Below are positions 16,418 to 26,363 of a DNA stretch of 64,000 nucleotides, one piece after another. Position 1 is the stretch's first letter. Each line of letters opens with the position of its first letter. The position numbers and the translations under genes were made by a program. This stretch comes from Gemella sp. GL1 (GTDB taxonomy: Bacteria; Bacillota; Bacilli; Staphylococcales; Gemellaceae): NCBI RefSeq assembly GCF_013415365.1, contig NZ_JACBYB010000021.1, positions 186,001 to 250,000 on the forward strand, read 5' to 3'. The notes under the pieces were generated by a model that saw only the letters and a list, made by a program, of their open reading frames with translations, made no database searches and was not told where the DNA came from.

Positions 16418-17065
16418 CTATTTTCTTATCGTCATTGCAATACCATCACCAAAAGGCATAATGCTCGTTGAGTAATTCGGATGATTCATTATCCATTGAT
16501 TATATTTATCTATCTTTCTTGCAAGTTGTCTTAAATCTTTTGACTTTTGAATTATGCTAGGATCAGAGACCATTCCTTTGAATAGTACATTATCTGTAAT
16601 AATAAGTACGTCATCAGCAAAATAGGGTTCATAAAGTTCAAAAAATTTTCTACTTTGACTCTTAGCACCATCAATAAATACTACGTCATAAGGTGCCTGT
16701 TTGACAACTTCATCATGTAAAACAAGTGCATCTCCTTTAACCATAGTTATCCTATCTTCAAGTCCCCTTAAATTAATATTTTTCTCTGCTTGTTCTTGCA
16801 TAAGTTCATTACGTTCGATAGTAGTGACCTTTGCTCCTACTTCCTCACATAATCTTATCGAAGAATAAGCTATTGCTGTACCGATTTCTAAAATATTTTT
16901 AGCCTTTTTTATTTTAAATAATTGAATAAGATATGCAATAGCAATTTTATCAATAATCGGCACCTTATTTTCTAGAGCATAGGCTTCTAATCCTTTAAAA
17001 AAATCTTCACTTTCAGGCAAAAGATTTTCTACATAAAGACTATCTTTAGATTCTATAGCAACCAT
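16418..17065 (-). CDS. trmR: tRNA 5-hydroxyuridine methyltransferase TrmR (YrrM), class I O-methyltransferase
   Basis: A 215-aa SAM-dependent O-methyltransferase with the catechol-O-methyltransferase-like fold. SAM motif I is ILEIGTAIAYSSIRL, followed by VTTIERNELM, and the metal site region VVFIDGAKSQSRKFFELY / ITDNVLFKG. In Bacillus the gene in this position (yrrM) makes 5-methoxyuridine at tRNA position 34 from ho5U. The neighbouring peptidase-like trhP genes found in Bacillus between yrrM and udk are absent here. Assignment rests on synteny plus family. Confidence 0.8.
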   Translation of the reverse strand: MVAIESKDSLYVENLLPESEDFFKGLEAYALENKVPIIDKIAIAYLIQLFKIKKAKNILEIGTAIAYSSIRLCEEVGAKVTTIERNELMQEQAEKNINLRGLEDRITMVKGDALVLHDEVVKQAPYDVVFIDGAKSQSRKFFELYEPYFADDVLIITDNVLFKGMVSDPSIIQKSKDLRQLARKIDKYNQWIMNHPNYSTSIMPFGDGIAMTIRK

Positions 17066-17114
17066 AACTTCTCCTCTAAATTTAAAATTTATATCCTTAT
17101 AATTATATCACAAA

Positions 17115-17146
17115 AGAAAAAAATACAGCAAGTCTCTGCTGTATTT
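17115..17146 (-). terminator. Terminator of the MFS exporter gene
   Basis: A perfect 10-bp stem (17121-17130 with 17137-17146), followed on the minus strand by TTTTCTTTTG. Confidence 0.8.
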
Positions 17147-17149
17147 CTA

Positions 17150-18313
17150 TTATATTTTTGATTTGATTTTTTGGAATATTAACATAGAAATTACTGATGC
17201 TATTACTAAAGTAATACCAGTTGCTATGAATACATCTCCTATCCCTACTAAAGGAGAAACTATAGCAGCAAATAAGGCTGGAAAAAATCCTAAGATTGCT
17301 GAGGCTGTTCCAGAATATCTTCTTTCTTTAGACATTGCTAAGGCTGAGTTTGATGCGAACATTATCCCCATAGATATCATCAAAGTAAAGAAGAAAATTT
17401 CTACTATAAACACACTTACCTTAAAGTAAAGTGTTATAGCTATAAATAAACTTGATACTACTAAAGATAATAAAGCTGTAAATATAGCTTTTTTATTTGA
17501 TAAATATGAAGATAATCTAGCCCCAAGCATTATAGCAAAGCCATTTGCTGCAAAAAATAGTGAGTAGACAAAGCTTGATACTCCATATCCTGTTTGAAAA
17601 ATAAATGGAGATGCTGAAATATATCCAAACATAGCTGCGAATGCAAAAGAATTAATAAATACTAAAGACATAAATAATTTATTTTTTAGAACTAAAAATA
17701 TATTTGAATATACTTCAAGCAATGAACCCTGCACTCTCTTACTCTCTGATAAACTTTCTTGAAATTTTTGAAGTACTAATAATAAAATTATTCCTATTAA
17801 GGCTAATGTAACAAATACTCCTTTCCAATTTACAAATTGTAATAAAACTGCTCCAAAAACTGGTGAAATAATAGGAGCTAAGCCATTTACTGCCATGAGT
17901 AAACCAAAGAATTCCCGTAAATCTTCTCCCTCATAAAGATCGTTGGCTACTGCCCTAGAAATTACTACCGCTCCTGCCGATGATAATCCTTGAATTAATC
18001 TTAAAAAAATCATTGTATAAATATTAGCTGCTGCTAACATAAATATTGTACTCAATAAATAAATTATCAAACTTATTAATAATGGTTCCCTTCTTCCGAA
18101 TTTATCACTTATTGGACCTACTACTAACTGCCCTAAAGCCATCCCCATCATAGATGTTGTCAATGTTAATTGCACCATTGAAGCTGAAGTTCCAAAATAT
18201 TCTGTCATATAGGGTAGTGCTGGTAGATACAAGTCCGTTACGAATGGTCCAAAGGCTGACAAGGTTCCTAAAAACAAAACTAGAAATAGTTTACTATTTT
18301 TTCTATTTTCCAC
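17150..18313 (-). CDS. Bcr/CflA-family multidrug efflux MFS transporter
   Basis: A 387-aa major facilitator with about 12 hydrophobic segments. The N terminus FGPFVTDLYLPALPYM and the loop motif GQLVVGPISDKFGRREPLLISL (motif A, in loop 2-3) are characteristic of the DHA1 Bcr/CflA group; motif C-like GLAPIISPVFGAVLL follows. It is expected to export drugs by proton antiport; the real substrate cannot be read. It is a single gene with its own terminator. Confidence 0.88.
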   Translation of the reverse strand: MENRKNSKLFLVLFLGTLSAFGPFVTDLYLPALPYMTEYFGTSASMVQLTLTTSMMGMALGQLVVGPISDKFGRREPLLISLIIYLLSTIFMLAAANIYTMIFLRLIQGLSSAGAVVISRAVANDLYEGEDLREFFGLLMAVNGLAPIISPVFGAVLLQFVNWKGVFVTLALIGIILLLVLQKFQESLSESKRVQGSLLEVYSNIFLVLKNKLFMSLVFINSFAFAAMFGYISASPFIFQTGYGVSSFVYSLFFAANGFAIMLGARLSSYLSNKKAIFTALLSLVVSSLFIAITLYFKVSVFIVEIFFFTLMISMGIMFASNSALAMSKERRYSGTASAILGFFPALFAAIVSPLVGIGDVFIATGITLVIASVISMLIFQKIKSKI

Positions 18314-18444
18314 TAATATCTCCCTTCTAAAAAATTCAATAAAAATAATTATAACATACTGAAACTATGATTCCAATATTATTTATAATATTTTCAAGGG
18401 GATATTTTTAAAAATTTTCTCCGAAATATACTATCATAACTATC

Positions 18445-19488
18445 TTATTCTACTTTGCTTGCTATCTCTGAAAATAATTTATAAGAATATTCTTGCGCAT
18501 CTTTATCATATATCATTGAATTTACCATTAATTCATCAAACTGTAAGTCTTCTTTCAATTCCCTTAGTTTTATAAGGGCTGTATCCTTAGTTCCTATTAT
18601 AGATCCAGCTGTCATACTCCTAACAATTTCTTTTTCTCTGTATATAAAGTTTTCATTAGTGAAAGCAATAGGGCCAAAATGAGGAACTTTCTCCGCTGCT
18701 ATATAAGTTTGCCATACTTCTTCTTCAGAATTTACAGGTTTTTGTAATCCTTTTGGTCTTGAAGTTACAAGATTCAAAAATGATTGGATTTGTGTAGTGG
18801 CAAGCCTTTTAGCTTCCTTTACTGTATCAGCTAAAATTATGTTATAGCATAAAATAAAGTAAGGCTTATCCAAGTATTTTGATGCTTTAAAATTATTTCT
18901 ATAGATGTAAGATGCCTCTAACATTGATGCTGGCGAAAAATGAGCTGCAAAAGCATACGCTAATCCCAACTTAGATGCTAGATAAGCACTCTCTACACTT
19001 GATCCTAGAATATAAATAGGTATTTCTACCCCTTCTCCAGGATAAGCATGAACTTCTGCTGTCCCTTCAAAATATGAGAGTAATTCTTCTAAGTCTTTCT
19101 CAAAATTAGGATGAAGATTAGCTTTTTTTCTGATTGCTGTCGCTGTTTTTAAATCTGTTCCAGGAGCCCTCCCTAAACCTAAATCTACTCTACCAGGATG
19201 TAATATTTCTAATGTTCCATATTGCTCTGCAACTAAATAAGGGCTATGATTAGGTAACATCACTCCACCTGAACCTACTCTTATTTTTTTAGTATTATCT
19301 AATGTTTTTTGAATTAATAACTGCGTCGCACTTGATGCAATAAATTTATTATTATGATGTTCTGCTATCCAATATCTCTCATAGCCTAATTTCTCAACTT
19401 TTTTCGCTAATTCTATCATATCATCAATAGCATCTTTATAAGATTGATTCTCTCTTAAAGGAACTAAATTTAAAACTGAATATTTCAT
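18445..19488 (-). CDS. Luciferase-like (LLM) flavin-dependent oxidoreductase
   Basis: A 347-aa bacterial-luciferase-like monooxygenase of the single-component MsnO8/YwcH group. Visible: YERYWIAEHHNNKFIASSAT, VGSGGVMLPNHSPYLVAEQYGTLE, PGRVDLGLGRAPGTDLKT. These TIM-barrel enzymes use FMNH2; the substrate is not known for most members. AGAGGTGA precedes the ATG. It is alone in its transcription unit. The 288-base gap on its upstream side (19489-19776) shows no gene. Confidence 0.85.
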   Translation of the reverse strand: MKYSVLNLVPLRENQSYKDAIDDMIELAKKVEKLGYERYWIAEHHNNKFIASSATQLLIQKTLDNTKKIRVGSGGVMLPNHSPYLVAEQYGTLEILHPGRVDLGLGRAPGTDLKTATAIRKKANLHPNFEKDLEELLSYFEGTAEVHAYPGEGVEIPIYILGSSVESAYLASKLGLAYAFAAHFSPASMLEASYIYRNNFKASKYLDKPYFILCYNIILADTVKEAKRLATTQIQSFLNLVTSRPKGLQKPVNSEEEVWQTYIAAEKVPHFGPIAFTNENFIYREKEIVRSMTAGSIIGTKDTALIKLRELKEDLQFDELMVNSMIYDKDAQEYSYKLFSEIASKVE

Positions 19489-19776
19489 TTTTCACCTCTT
19501 ATTTTTAAATATATATTGCAATAATATACATATAGTCAACTAAAGTAAAATAATATAACTTTTGCTTAGAAAAAACTGTAACAATTTTATAAAATTAATT
19601 TTTACTAAAACTTTTAACATATATACGAGTTGGAAAATAATTTTTATAAATATCTTATTCTAATATTACTTACCCTGTATTAACATCATCTTGATAAAAA
19701 CTCTATATATTTACTATATCTCTTAGCAGTATAACTATATTCTTAATTTAATAGAGATGCAATATCTATTATTTTT

Positions 19777-20550
19777 TTATCTTCTAAATTTACTTTGTAC
19801 TTGGTTTACTATTTTTCTTATTACAGATTTAGGTAAAAGTTTCAAAAATCTTATATAAATTCTATTATTCAGGCCTGGAATAATTATAACTTTTTTTCTT
19901 TTAGAAATTTCCCCATAGCTGTAAGCCACCATTTCTGCAACTGATTGCATTCTCACACTAGAAAAAGATACACTTGCATTAGTCTCAAAATCTGTTTTTG
20001 TCGGTCCCGGACAAACTGCAGTTATATAAATATTTGTTCCTTTTAGTTCTTCAGAAAGGGCTTCTGTTAAAGATAGGACGTAGGCTTTTGTAGCATAATA
20101 AACTGACATTTGTGGCCCCGGCATAAAAGATGCCACTGAAGCAAGATTTATTATATTACCATAATTTTTCTTTTTCATATCTTTTAAAAATAGGTGAGTA
20201 AACTTAGTTAATGTGTTTACATTAAGATTTATCATATTTACTTGCTTATCTAAATTACTATTGATAAATGGGCCATAATCTCCAAATCCAGCATTATTTA
20301 CTAAAGATGATACTTGGAGATTATTTTTTAAAGCATACTCATAGACTTCTTTTGCAGCTTCCTCTTCACTTAAATCTTTAGATAAAATTTCCACTTGAAT
20401 AGTATATTTATCCTCAAGCTCTCTTTTTAAATCTAGTAAGGCTTCTTCATTTCTTGCTACTAAAAATAAATTATTTTTATCTTTTGCATATTCATTAGCT
20501 AATTGCTTTCCTATTCCAGAACTAGCACCCGTTATTAAAACTCTCGTCAT
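19777..20550 (-). CDS. Short-chain dehydrogenase/reductase
   Basis: A 257-aa classical SDR. The NAD(P) motif LITGASSGIGKQLA is at residues 5-18, NNAGFGDYG at about 87, and the catalytic Ser and YATKAYVLS (Tyr-x-x-x-Lys) at about 145-160. It belongs to the DltE/YqjQ-like group by overall pattern, with a basic C-terminal tail (VNQVQSKFRR). Substrate unknown. It is downstream of the secreted amidase gene, separated by a strong terminator. Confidence 0.88.
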   Translation of the reverse strand: MTRVLITGASSGIGKQLANEYAKDKNNLFLVARNEEALLDLKRELEDKYTIQVEILSKDLSEEEAAKEVYEYALKNNLQVSSLVNNAGFGDYGPFINSNLDKQVNMINLNVNTLTKFTHLFLKDMKKKNYGNIINLASVASFMPGPQMSVYYATKAYVLSLTEALSEELKGTNIYITAVCPGPTKTDFETNASVSFSSVRMQSVAEMVAYSYGEISKRKKVIIIPGLNNRIYIRFLKLLPKSVIRKIVNQVQSKFRR

Positions 20551-20580
20551 ACTGACTTTTAACCTCCATATATAAATATA

Positions 20581-20600
20581 AAAGACCCTTTCGGGTCTTT
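20581..20600 (-). terminator. Terminator of the secreted amidase gene
   Basis: Compact hairpin AAAGACCC-TTTC-GGGTCTTT two bases beyond the amidase stop, with TTTTATAT after it on the minus strand. Confidence 0.85.
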
Positions 20601-20601
20601 C

Positions 20602-22539
20602 TTATGCTTTTTGATAGTAATTATTAATTCCTTTAACAATCCCATCCACTAATTTATCTTGATAAGCTGATTTAGATACCTTATTAGCTTCATCTTTATT
20701 AGATATGTATCCTAATTCTAATAATACTGATGGAATAGCTGTTTCTCTTAAAACTGAATATGTATCACGTCTTACACCACGATCTTCTGCTCCTGTATTC
20801 TTGACTAAGTTAGTATGAATTCCACTAGCTAAAATTTGAGATCTTCTTAAACGATCAGGATTTATGTGATTATCTTGATTAATTTTTGACGGATATTCTT
20901 CATAATCTTTATACCAATAAGTTTCTATACCTTTTACCGAAGAATTAGTTGCCGCATTAAAGTGAAGACTTATAAATAAATCTGCATTTGTTTTATTAGC
21001 TTTTTCTGAAATTTCAGTTAAGGCTGTACGAGTATCTCCTTTTCTCGTTTCCATAATCGTATAACCTTCTTTTTTTAGTTGAGCAGATAATTTATTATAC
21101 ATTGACAGAGTTAAATCTTTTTCTTTAAGTTTGTTATATACAGCTCCTGGATCTGAACCACCGTGTCCTGCATCTAAGTAAATTACTTTACTATATTTAC
21201 CATAGTTGTTTCTTACTCCTTCATTAGAACCTTTATCTTGTAACTTAATTGTGCTAGCTACTGTCTTAGCTGACTTAGTAGTTTTTATGTCTTCTTTTTT
21301 ATTTACTGTAGTAGTTTTATTTGTTGATGCCTTAGCAACTTCTTTTTTATTTGCTGATGCTTTAACCGTTTCTTTTTTATTTGTTGTAGTAATTTTATTT
21401 GCTGATGCTTTAGTCGCTTCTACTTTATTTTCAGCAGGATTAATCCATGCTCCTACTTTTCCTTTATTTTTTGAAATATTTAACATTCCATTATATGAAC
21501 GGAATACATAGTAAGTTCCTTGACCATATGTATTTTTTGAATTTTTCCCTGAAGCTGCATTAGCTGCGTTTGTATATGTTTTAACATTTGTTGTTAATAT
21601 ATATTTTTCTTGAGTTGTTTCTTTAATTTTACTAGCTGCTGTTGTTTTCTGAGCAGTTGTAGTTTTTTCTGTTGCTAATTTAGTAGATGTTTGGACAGGT
21701 TTTACCTGAACTTTTTTTTCTAATTTTCCAAAATTTAACTTATTATCAAGAGGATTAATCCATGCTCCTACCTTACCTTGAGTTCTAGAAATATTTAACA
21801 TTCCGTTACTCGCTGTACGGTATATATAGTAATTCCCTGCTGCATAGCTACTCTTAGAATTTACCTGTGCTGCTGCATTAGCAGAAGTTACATATGTTTT
21901 TGCACTTGAATTTAATACATATGTATTAGCTTTATTAGTTGTTAAATTTTTTGATTTAGGCGTAGCTGTACTTACTGTTTTTGCTGGCACTGCTTGTGTG
22001 GTAGTTTTCTCTTTTACAGCCGTTGCTGTATTTGCTTTAGGAGTTATTGTACTTACTGCTTTTGCCGGCACTGCTTGTGTAGTAGTTTTTCCTTTTACAG
22101 CTGTTGCTGTATTTGCTTTAGGAGTTACTGTACTTACTGCTTTTGCTGACACTGCTTGTGTAGTGGCTTTCGCTTTTACAGCTGTCGATGAATTTGCTTT
22201 AGCTGTTGCTGTACTTACTTCCTTAGATGATGTTACTTGTGTTTTTGCTTTTCCAGCATTTGGATTAATCCAAGCACCTGGCTTTCCTTGTTGTGTTGAA
22301 ACATTTATCATTCCATTACTTGCAGTTTTATATATATAATAATTTCCAGCAGAGTATGTTTTTTTAACTGCATTTACCCCAGCTGCTGCATTAATTGAAT
22401 TTGTATATGTAGCTGCAGAATTTTTTAATGTATATTTAGCTGCTTTATTACTCGCTTGTGCATCATTTTCCTCTGTTAGTGTATTAACAACAAATGTACT
22501 AGAAAAAATTGCCAATGACATTAATAATTTTTTATTCAT
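20602..22539 (-). CDS. Secreted N-acetylmuramoyl-L-alanine amidase with three wall-binding-like modules
   Basis: A 645-aa secreted autolysin. A signal peptide (residues 1-29, ending near DAQA) is followed by three ~58-aa modules (about 35-94, 206-263, 312-368) with the pattern YxL.s.a.tYt..NAA...Y..G.YY.(Y/F)....NGM(L/I)N(I/V)s...G..GAWINP. They resemble SH3b/GW-type cell-wall modules, but the exact family is not certain. Between modules 1 and 2 lie three 27-aa Ala/Thr/Val-rich repeats (about 105-195), and a Lys/Thr-rich linker runs to about 440. The C-terminal 450-645 is an Amidase_3 zinc domain with DAGHGGSDPG, the ligand region KEKDLTLS, SLHFNA and LLELGYISN. No LPXTG anchor is present. 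Confidence 0.9.
   Translation of the reverse strand: MNKKLLMSLAIFSSTFVVNTLTEENDAQASNKAAKYTLKNSAATYTNSINAAAGVNAVKKTYSAGNYYIYKTASNGMINVSTQQGKPGAWINPNAGKAKTQVTSSKEVSTATAKANSSTAVKAKATTQAVSAKAVSTVTPKANTATAVKGKTTTQAVPAKAVSTITPKANTATAVKEKTTTQAVPAKTVSTATPKSKNLTTNKANTYVLNSSAKTYVTSANAAAQVNSKSSYAAGNYYIYRTASNGMLNISRTQGKVGAWINPLDNKLNFGKLEKKVQVKPVQTSTKLATEKTTTAQKTTAASKIKETTQEKYILTTNVKTYTNAANAASGKNSKNTYGQGTYYVFRSYNGMLNISKNKGKVGAWINPAENKVEATKASANKITTTNKKETVKASANKKEVAKASTNKTTTVNKKEDIKTTKSAKTVASTIKLQDKGSNEGVRNNYGKYSKVIYLDAGHGGSDPGAVYNKLKEKDLTLSMYNKLSAQLKKEGYTIMETRKGDTRTALTEISEKANKTNADLFISLHFNAATNSSVKGIETYWYKDYEEYPSKINQDNHINPDRLRRSQILASGIHTNLVKNTGAEDRGVRRDTYSVLRETAIPSVLLELGYISNKDEANKVSKSAYQDKLVDGIVKGINNYYQKA
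21964..22206 (-). repeat. Three tandem 81-bp repeats inside the amidase gene
   Basis: Direct repeats with a period of exactly 81 bp (27 codons), the first two nearly identical and the third more diverged. They encode an Ala/Thr/Val/Lys-rich linker between wall-binding-like modules 1 and 2. Copy number is likely to vary between strains. Confidence 0.85.
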
Positions 22540-22637
22540 TATTTGCTCCCTTACTTAAAACTTTGATAATTATAATTCTTACCTATTATATCACGTTATG
22601 TAAGTATTATATATTTCATTTTATTTACAGTTAAATA

Positions 22638-22675
22638 AAAAATGACTTGAAAGTTCAATCTTTCAAGTCATTTTT
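22638..22675 (-). terminator. Terminator of cpsC-cpsD
   Basis: A 16-bp perfect stem (22638-22653 with 22660-22675) with a 6-base loop starts five bases past the cpsD stop; T-rich on the minus strand (TTTTTATTT). Confidence 0.88.
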
Positions 22676-22680
22676 AATAA

Positions 22681-23385
22681 TTAATCTTCTACACGTTCTC
22701 CATATTTACCGTAAACTCCATAGGCTCCATAAGCTCCATAATGGCTAGATTCTATATCTACCTTGTTCAATACGCTACCTAAAAACCTACTTCCTGAAGA
22801 TTCTAATTGTTCAATTGCTTTTTTTACAAATTTCCTCTTGATTGCACCAGATTCTGTTATAAGAACTGAACCATCACATTTTTGTGCAATAATAGCCGCA
22901 TCAATTACAGCACCTATAGGTGGAGTATCTATAATTACGTAATCATAATATTTGCGGAATGCATTTAGCATTAATTCAAAATTAGGATTCTGAATTAAAC
23001 TAAGTGGGCTTGGGGGAACCTTTCCTGCTGGAATAATAGTTAAATTAGGAATATCTGTTGAATATAAGATATTCTCTATCTCAGTATTTCCCGATAGGTA
23101 AGAAGTTAATCCTTCAATTTTCCCACCTTCTACTCTAAATCTATTAGCTAAAACTGATTTTCTTGTATCAGCATCTATAAGTAAAACTTTATATCCTAAT
23201 TCCGATAAGGCTTTAGATAAGTTTATAGTAACTGTTGATTTTCCCTCATTAGGCTGAACTGACGAAAAGGCAATTGTCTTTATATCTTTTCCTAGGAATT
23301 GAATATTAGTAGCTAAGGCATTGTAATGTTCCGATAGGTCTTTAACTATAATATTTGTGTTGTAATTAATATGTATCTTTTTCAT
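22681..23385 (-). CDS. cpsD: CpsD/CapB-family tyrosine kinase
   Basis: A 234-aa bacterial tyrosine kinase (BY-kinase) that acts with the membrane activator CpsC in polysaccharide chain-length control. Walker A is VQPNEGKSTVTINLSKAL (about 42), the A' motif LLIDADTRKS and Walker B VIIDTPPIG. The C terminus holds a cluster of alternating YG steps (five Tyr between about 217 and 230) that would be the autophosphorylation site. It overlaps the cpsC stop by one base (TAATG). No glycosyltransferase or polymerase genes are nearby. Confidence 0.92.
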   Translation of the reverse strand: MKKIHINYNTNIIVKDLSEHYNALATNIQFLGKDIKTIAFSSVQPNEGKSTVTINLSKALSELGYKVLLIDADTRKSVLANRFRVEGGKIEGLTSYLSGNTEIENILYSTDIPNLTIIPAGKVPPSPLSLIQNPNFELMLNAFRKYYDYVIIDTPPIGAVIDAAIIAQKCDGSVLITESGAIKRKFVKKAIEQLESSGSRFLGSVLNKVDIESSHYGAYGAYGVYGKYGERVED

Positions 23386-24092
23386 TACTTCTTCTTACCT
23401 TTCTTCTGTTCTACGCTAGGTATAACTCCTAACAATACAACATCTAAAACTTCTTCTACATCTTCTGGACGTTTAATACGATCATCTAATAGCTCTTTAA
23501 TAGCGATTATTATCATAGATAGTATTGCCCCAGCTAAGAAACCAAATAAGATATTTCTTGGAATATTAGGAGATGATGGAGCCACTGGCTCTGTAGCTTC
23601 AGTTATAGTTGTTATATCTTCTATCTGTGTTACGCTTTTTATTTTTTCTGATGATACTTCTCTCAATGTATTAGCAATTTCTGCTGCTATTCTCGGATTA
23701 GAATCCGAAACTATAATATTTAAAACCCTAGTGTCCTTAGGTGATGAAATTGAAATCTTCGATGCTAAAGATTTAGTCGTTAAATTTAACCTATCCCTCT
23801 CTATTACCCTAGTCAAGACATCCGGTGATAGAATAATCTCTTGATAGTCTTTAACTAAAGATGTACCAATTTGAACATCTTGAACTGTTAGCTGCTTACT
23901 TTGATCAGCTTTATTTACAGCATAAATTTTAGTTGTTGCTTGATAGGTAGGTTTTACGACAAATATACTATAAACACCCATTAAGGCAGCAAAAACTAAT
24001 GCTATTGTGGAAATTAGTAATTTCTTTGACCATAATTTTCTTAATAAATAGAAAATATCAATGTCTAGAATATCGTTTTGTTTAGTATCCAT
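23385..24092 (-). CDS. cpsC: CpsC/CapA-family Wzz-type polysaccharide co-polymerase (kinase activator)
   Basis: A 235-aa membrane protein with two transmembrane segments (about 25-45 near SKKLLISTIALVFAALMGVYS, and about 180-200 ILFGFLAGAILSMIIIA) enclosing an extracellular Wzz domain. The cytosolic C-terminal tail activates CpsD. The proline-rich stretch before the second segment (PVAPSSPNIPRN) is typical. It starts 87 bases downstream of guaB with its own ribosome binding site, GAGG. Confidence 0.9.
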   Translation of the reverse strand: MDTKQNDILDIDIFYLLRKLWSKKLLISTIALVFAALMGVYSIFVVKPTYQATTKIYAVNKADQSKQLTVQDVQIGTSLVKDYQEIILSPDVLTRVIERDRLNLTTKSLASKISISSPKDTRVLNIIVSDSNPRIAAEIANTLREVSSEKIKSVTQIEDITTITEATEPVAPSSPNIPRNILFGFLAGAILSMIIIAIKELLDDRIKRPEDVEEVLDVVLLGVIPSVEQKKGKKK

Positions 24093-24179
24093 AAAATGAA
24101 CCTCTTTAATATATTTATTTTTATAAGTTTAACAACATATAATTTTACTATAAAATTCCACTCTTTTCAAACAAAATCT

Positions 24180-25661
<1,482 letters not shown>

Positions 25662-25668
25662 TTATTTT

Positions 25669-26253
25669 CTACTTGTCAGATTTTTCAAAGTCTATACTTC
25701 CATCCTTGATAGAAGCTATTCTACATAGAGAACATACATCTATACCCTTTTTCTTAAGTAGACTTCTCCCCACTTGAAATGATTTTTCAATAAGTATTCC
25801 TACCCCTACAACATTAGCATTGGCTTGATTAGCAATATCTACCAATCCACTTATTGCTTGCCCATTTGCAAGAAAATCATCAATAATAAGTACATTATCA
25901 CCTTCATTTAAAAAATTTTTTGACACTACAATAGTATTCGTTACATTTTTAGTATAACTAAAAACTTCACTACTATAAATATTGCCACTTTTTAATGTAG
26001 ATGGTTGGGCCTTTTTAGCAAAAAGCATTGGAACCTTAAATTTATTAGCAACAAACAAGGCCGGTGCTATTCCTGAAGCTTCGATAGTCAATATCTTAGT
26101 AACATCTCTTCCTTTAAAATGTTCATAAAATGATTCAGATATTTCTTTCATAAGATTGGGATCAATCTGATGATTAATAAAAGAATCAACTTTTATTATA
26201 TTACCGGAAAAAACTTCACCCTTATTTCTAACCATTTCTTCTAGTAGTTGCAT
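25669..26253 (-). CDS. xpt: Xanthine phosphoribosyltransferase
   Basis: A 194-aa type I phosphoribosyltransferase that converts xanthine and PRPP to XMP. The PRPP loop VLIIDDFLANGQAISGL is at about 125, and SFINHQIDPNLM near the N terminus is family-specific. An in-frame TTG at 26262 lies only 3 bases after GGGAG; the ATG at 26253 (12 bases after) gives the usual Xpt N terminus (MQLLEEMV) and is preferred. In Bacillus xpt is under a guanine riboswitch; the 110 bases upstream here hold only the hslO terminator and no recognisable purine aptamer. Confidence 0.94.
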   Translation of the reverse strand: MQLLEEMVRNKGEVFSGNIIKVDSFINHQIDPNLMKEISESFYEHFKGRDVTKILTIEASGIAPALFVANKFKVPMLFAKKAQPSTLKSGNIYSSEVFSYTKNVTNTIVVSKNFLNEGDNVLIIDDFLANGQAISGLVDIANQANANVVGVGILIEKSFQVGRSLLKKKGIDVCSLCRIASIKDGSIDFEKSDK

Positions 26254-26308
26254 GAATATCAATCACTCCCATGTTATCAAGTAAAATTTATTTCTATATA
26301 TAATAACA

Positions 26309-26346
26309 AAATATCCGGGAAAACTCAATACTTTTCCCAGATATTT
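26309..26346 (-). terminator. Terminator of coaX-hslO
   Basis: A 15-bp stem (26309-26323 with 26332-26346), with one C-A position that is G-U in the minus RNA, followed by TTGTTATTA. It separates hslO from xpt. Confidence 0.7.
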
Positions 26347-26363
26347 AAATATTCTTTTTATTT

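Noticed and set aside
21964-22206. CRISPR-like array
   Set aside because: The repeats are contiguous 81-bp in-frame coding repeats without unique spacers.
26254-26363. Purine riboswitch upstream of xpt
   Set aside because: The gap is only about 110 bases and contains the hslO terminator; the conserved purine-aptamer loops were not recognisable.
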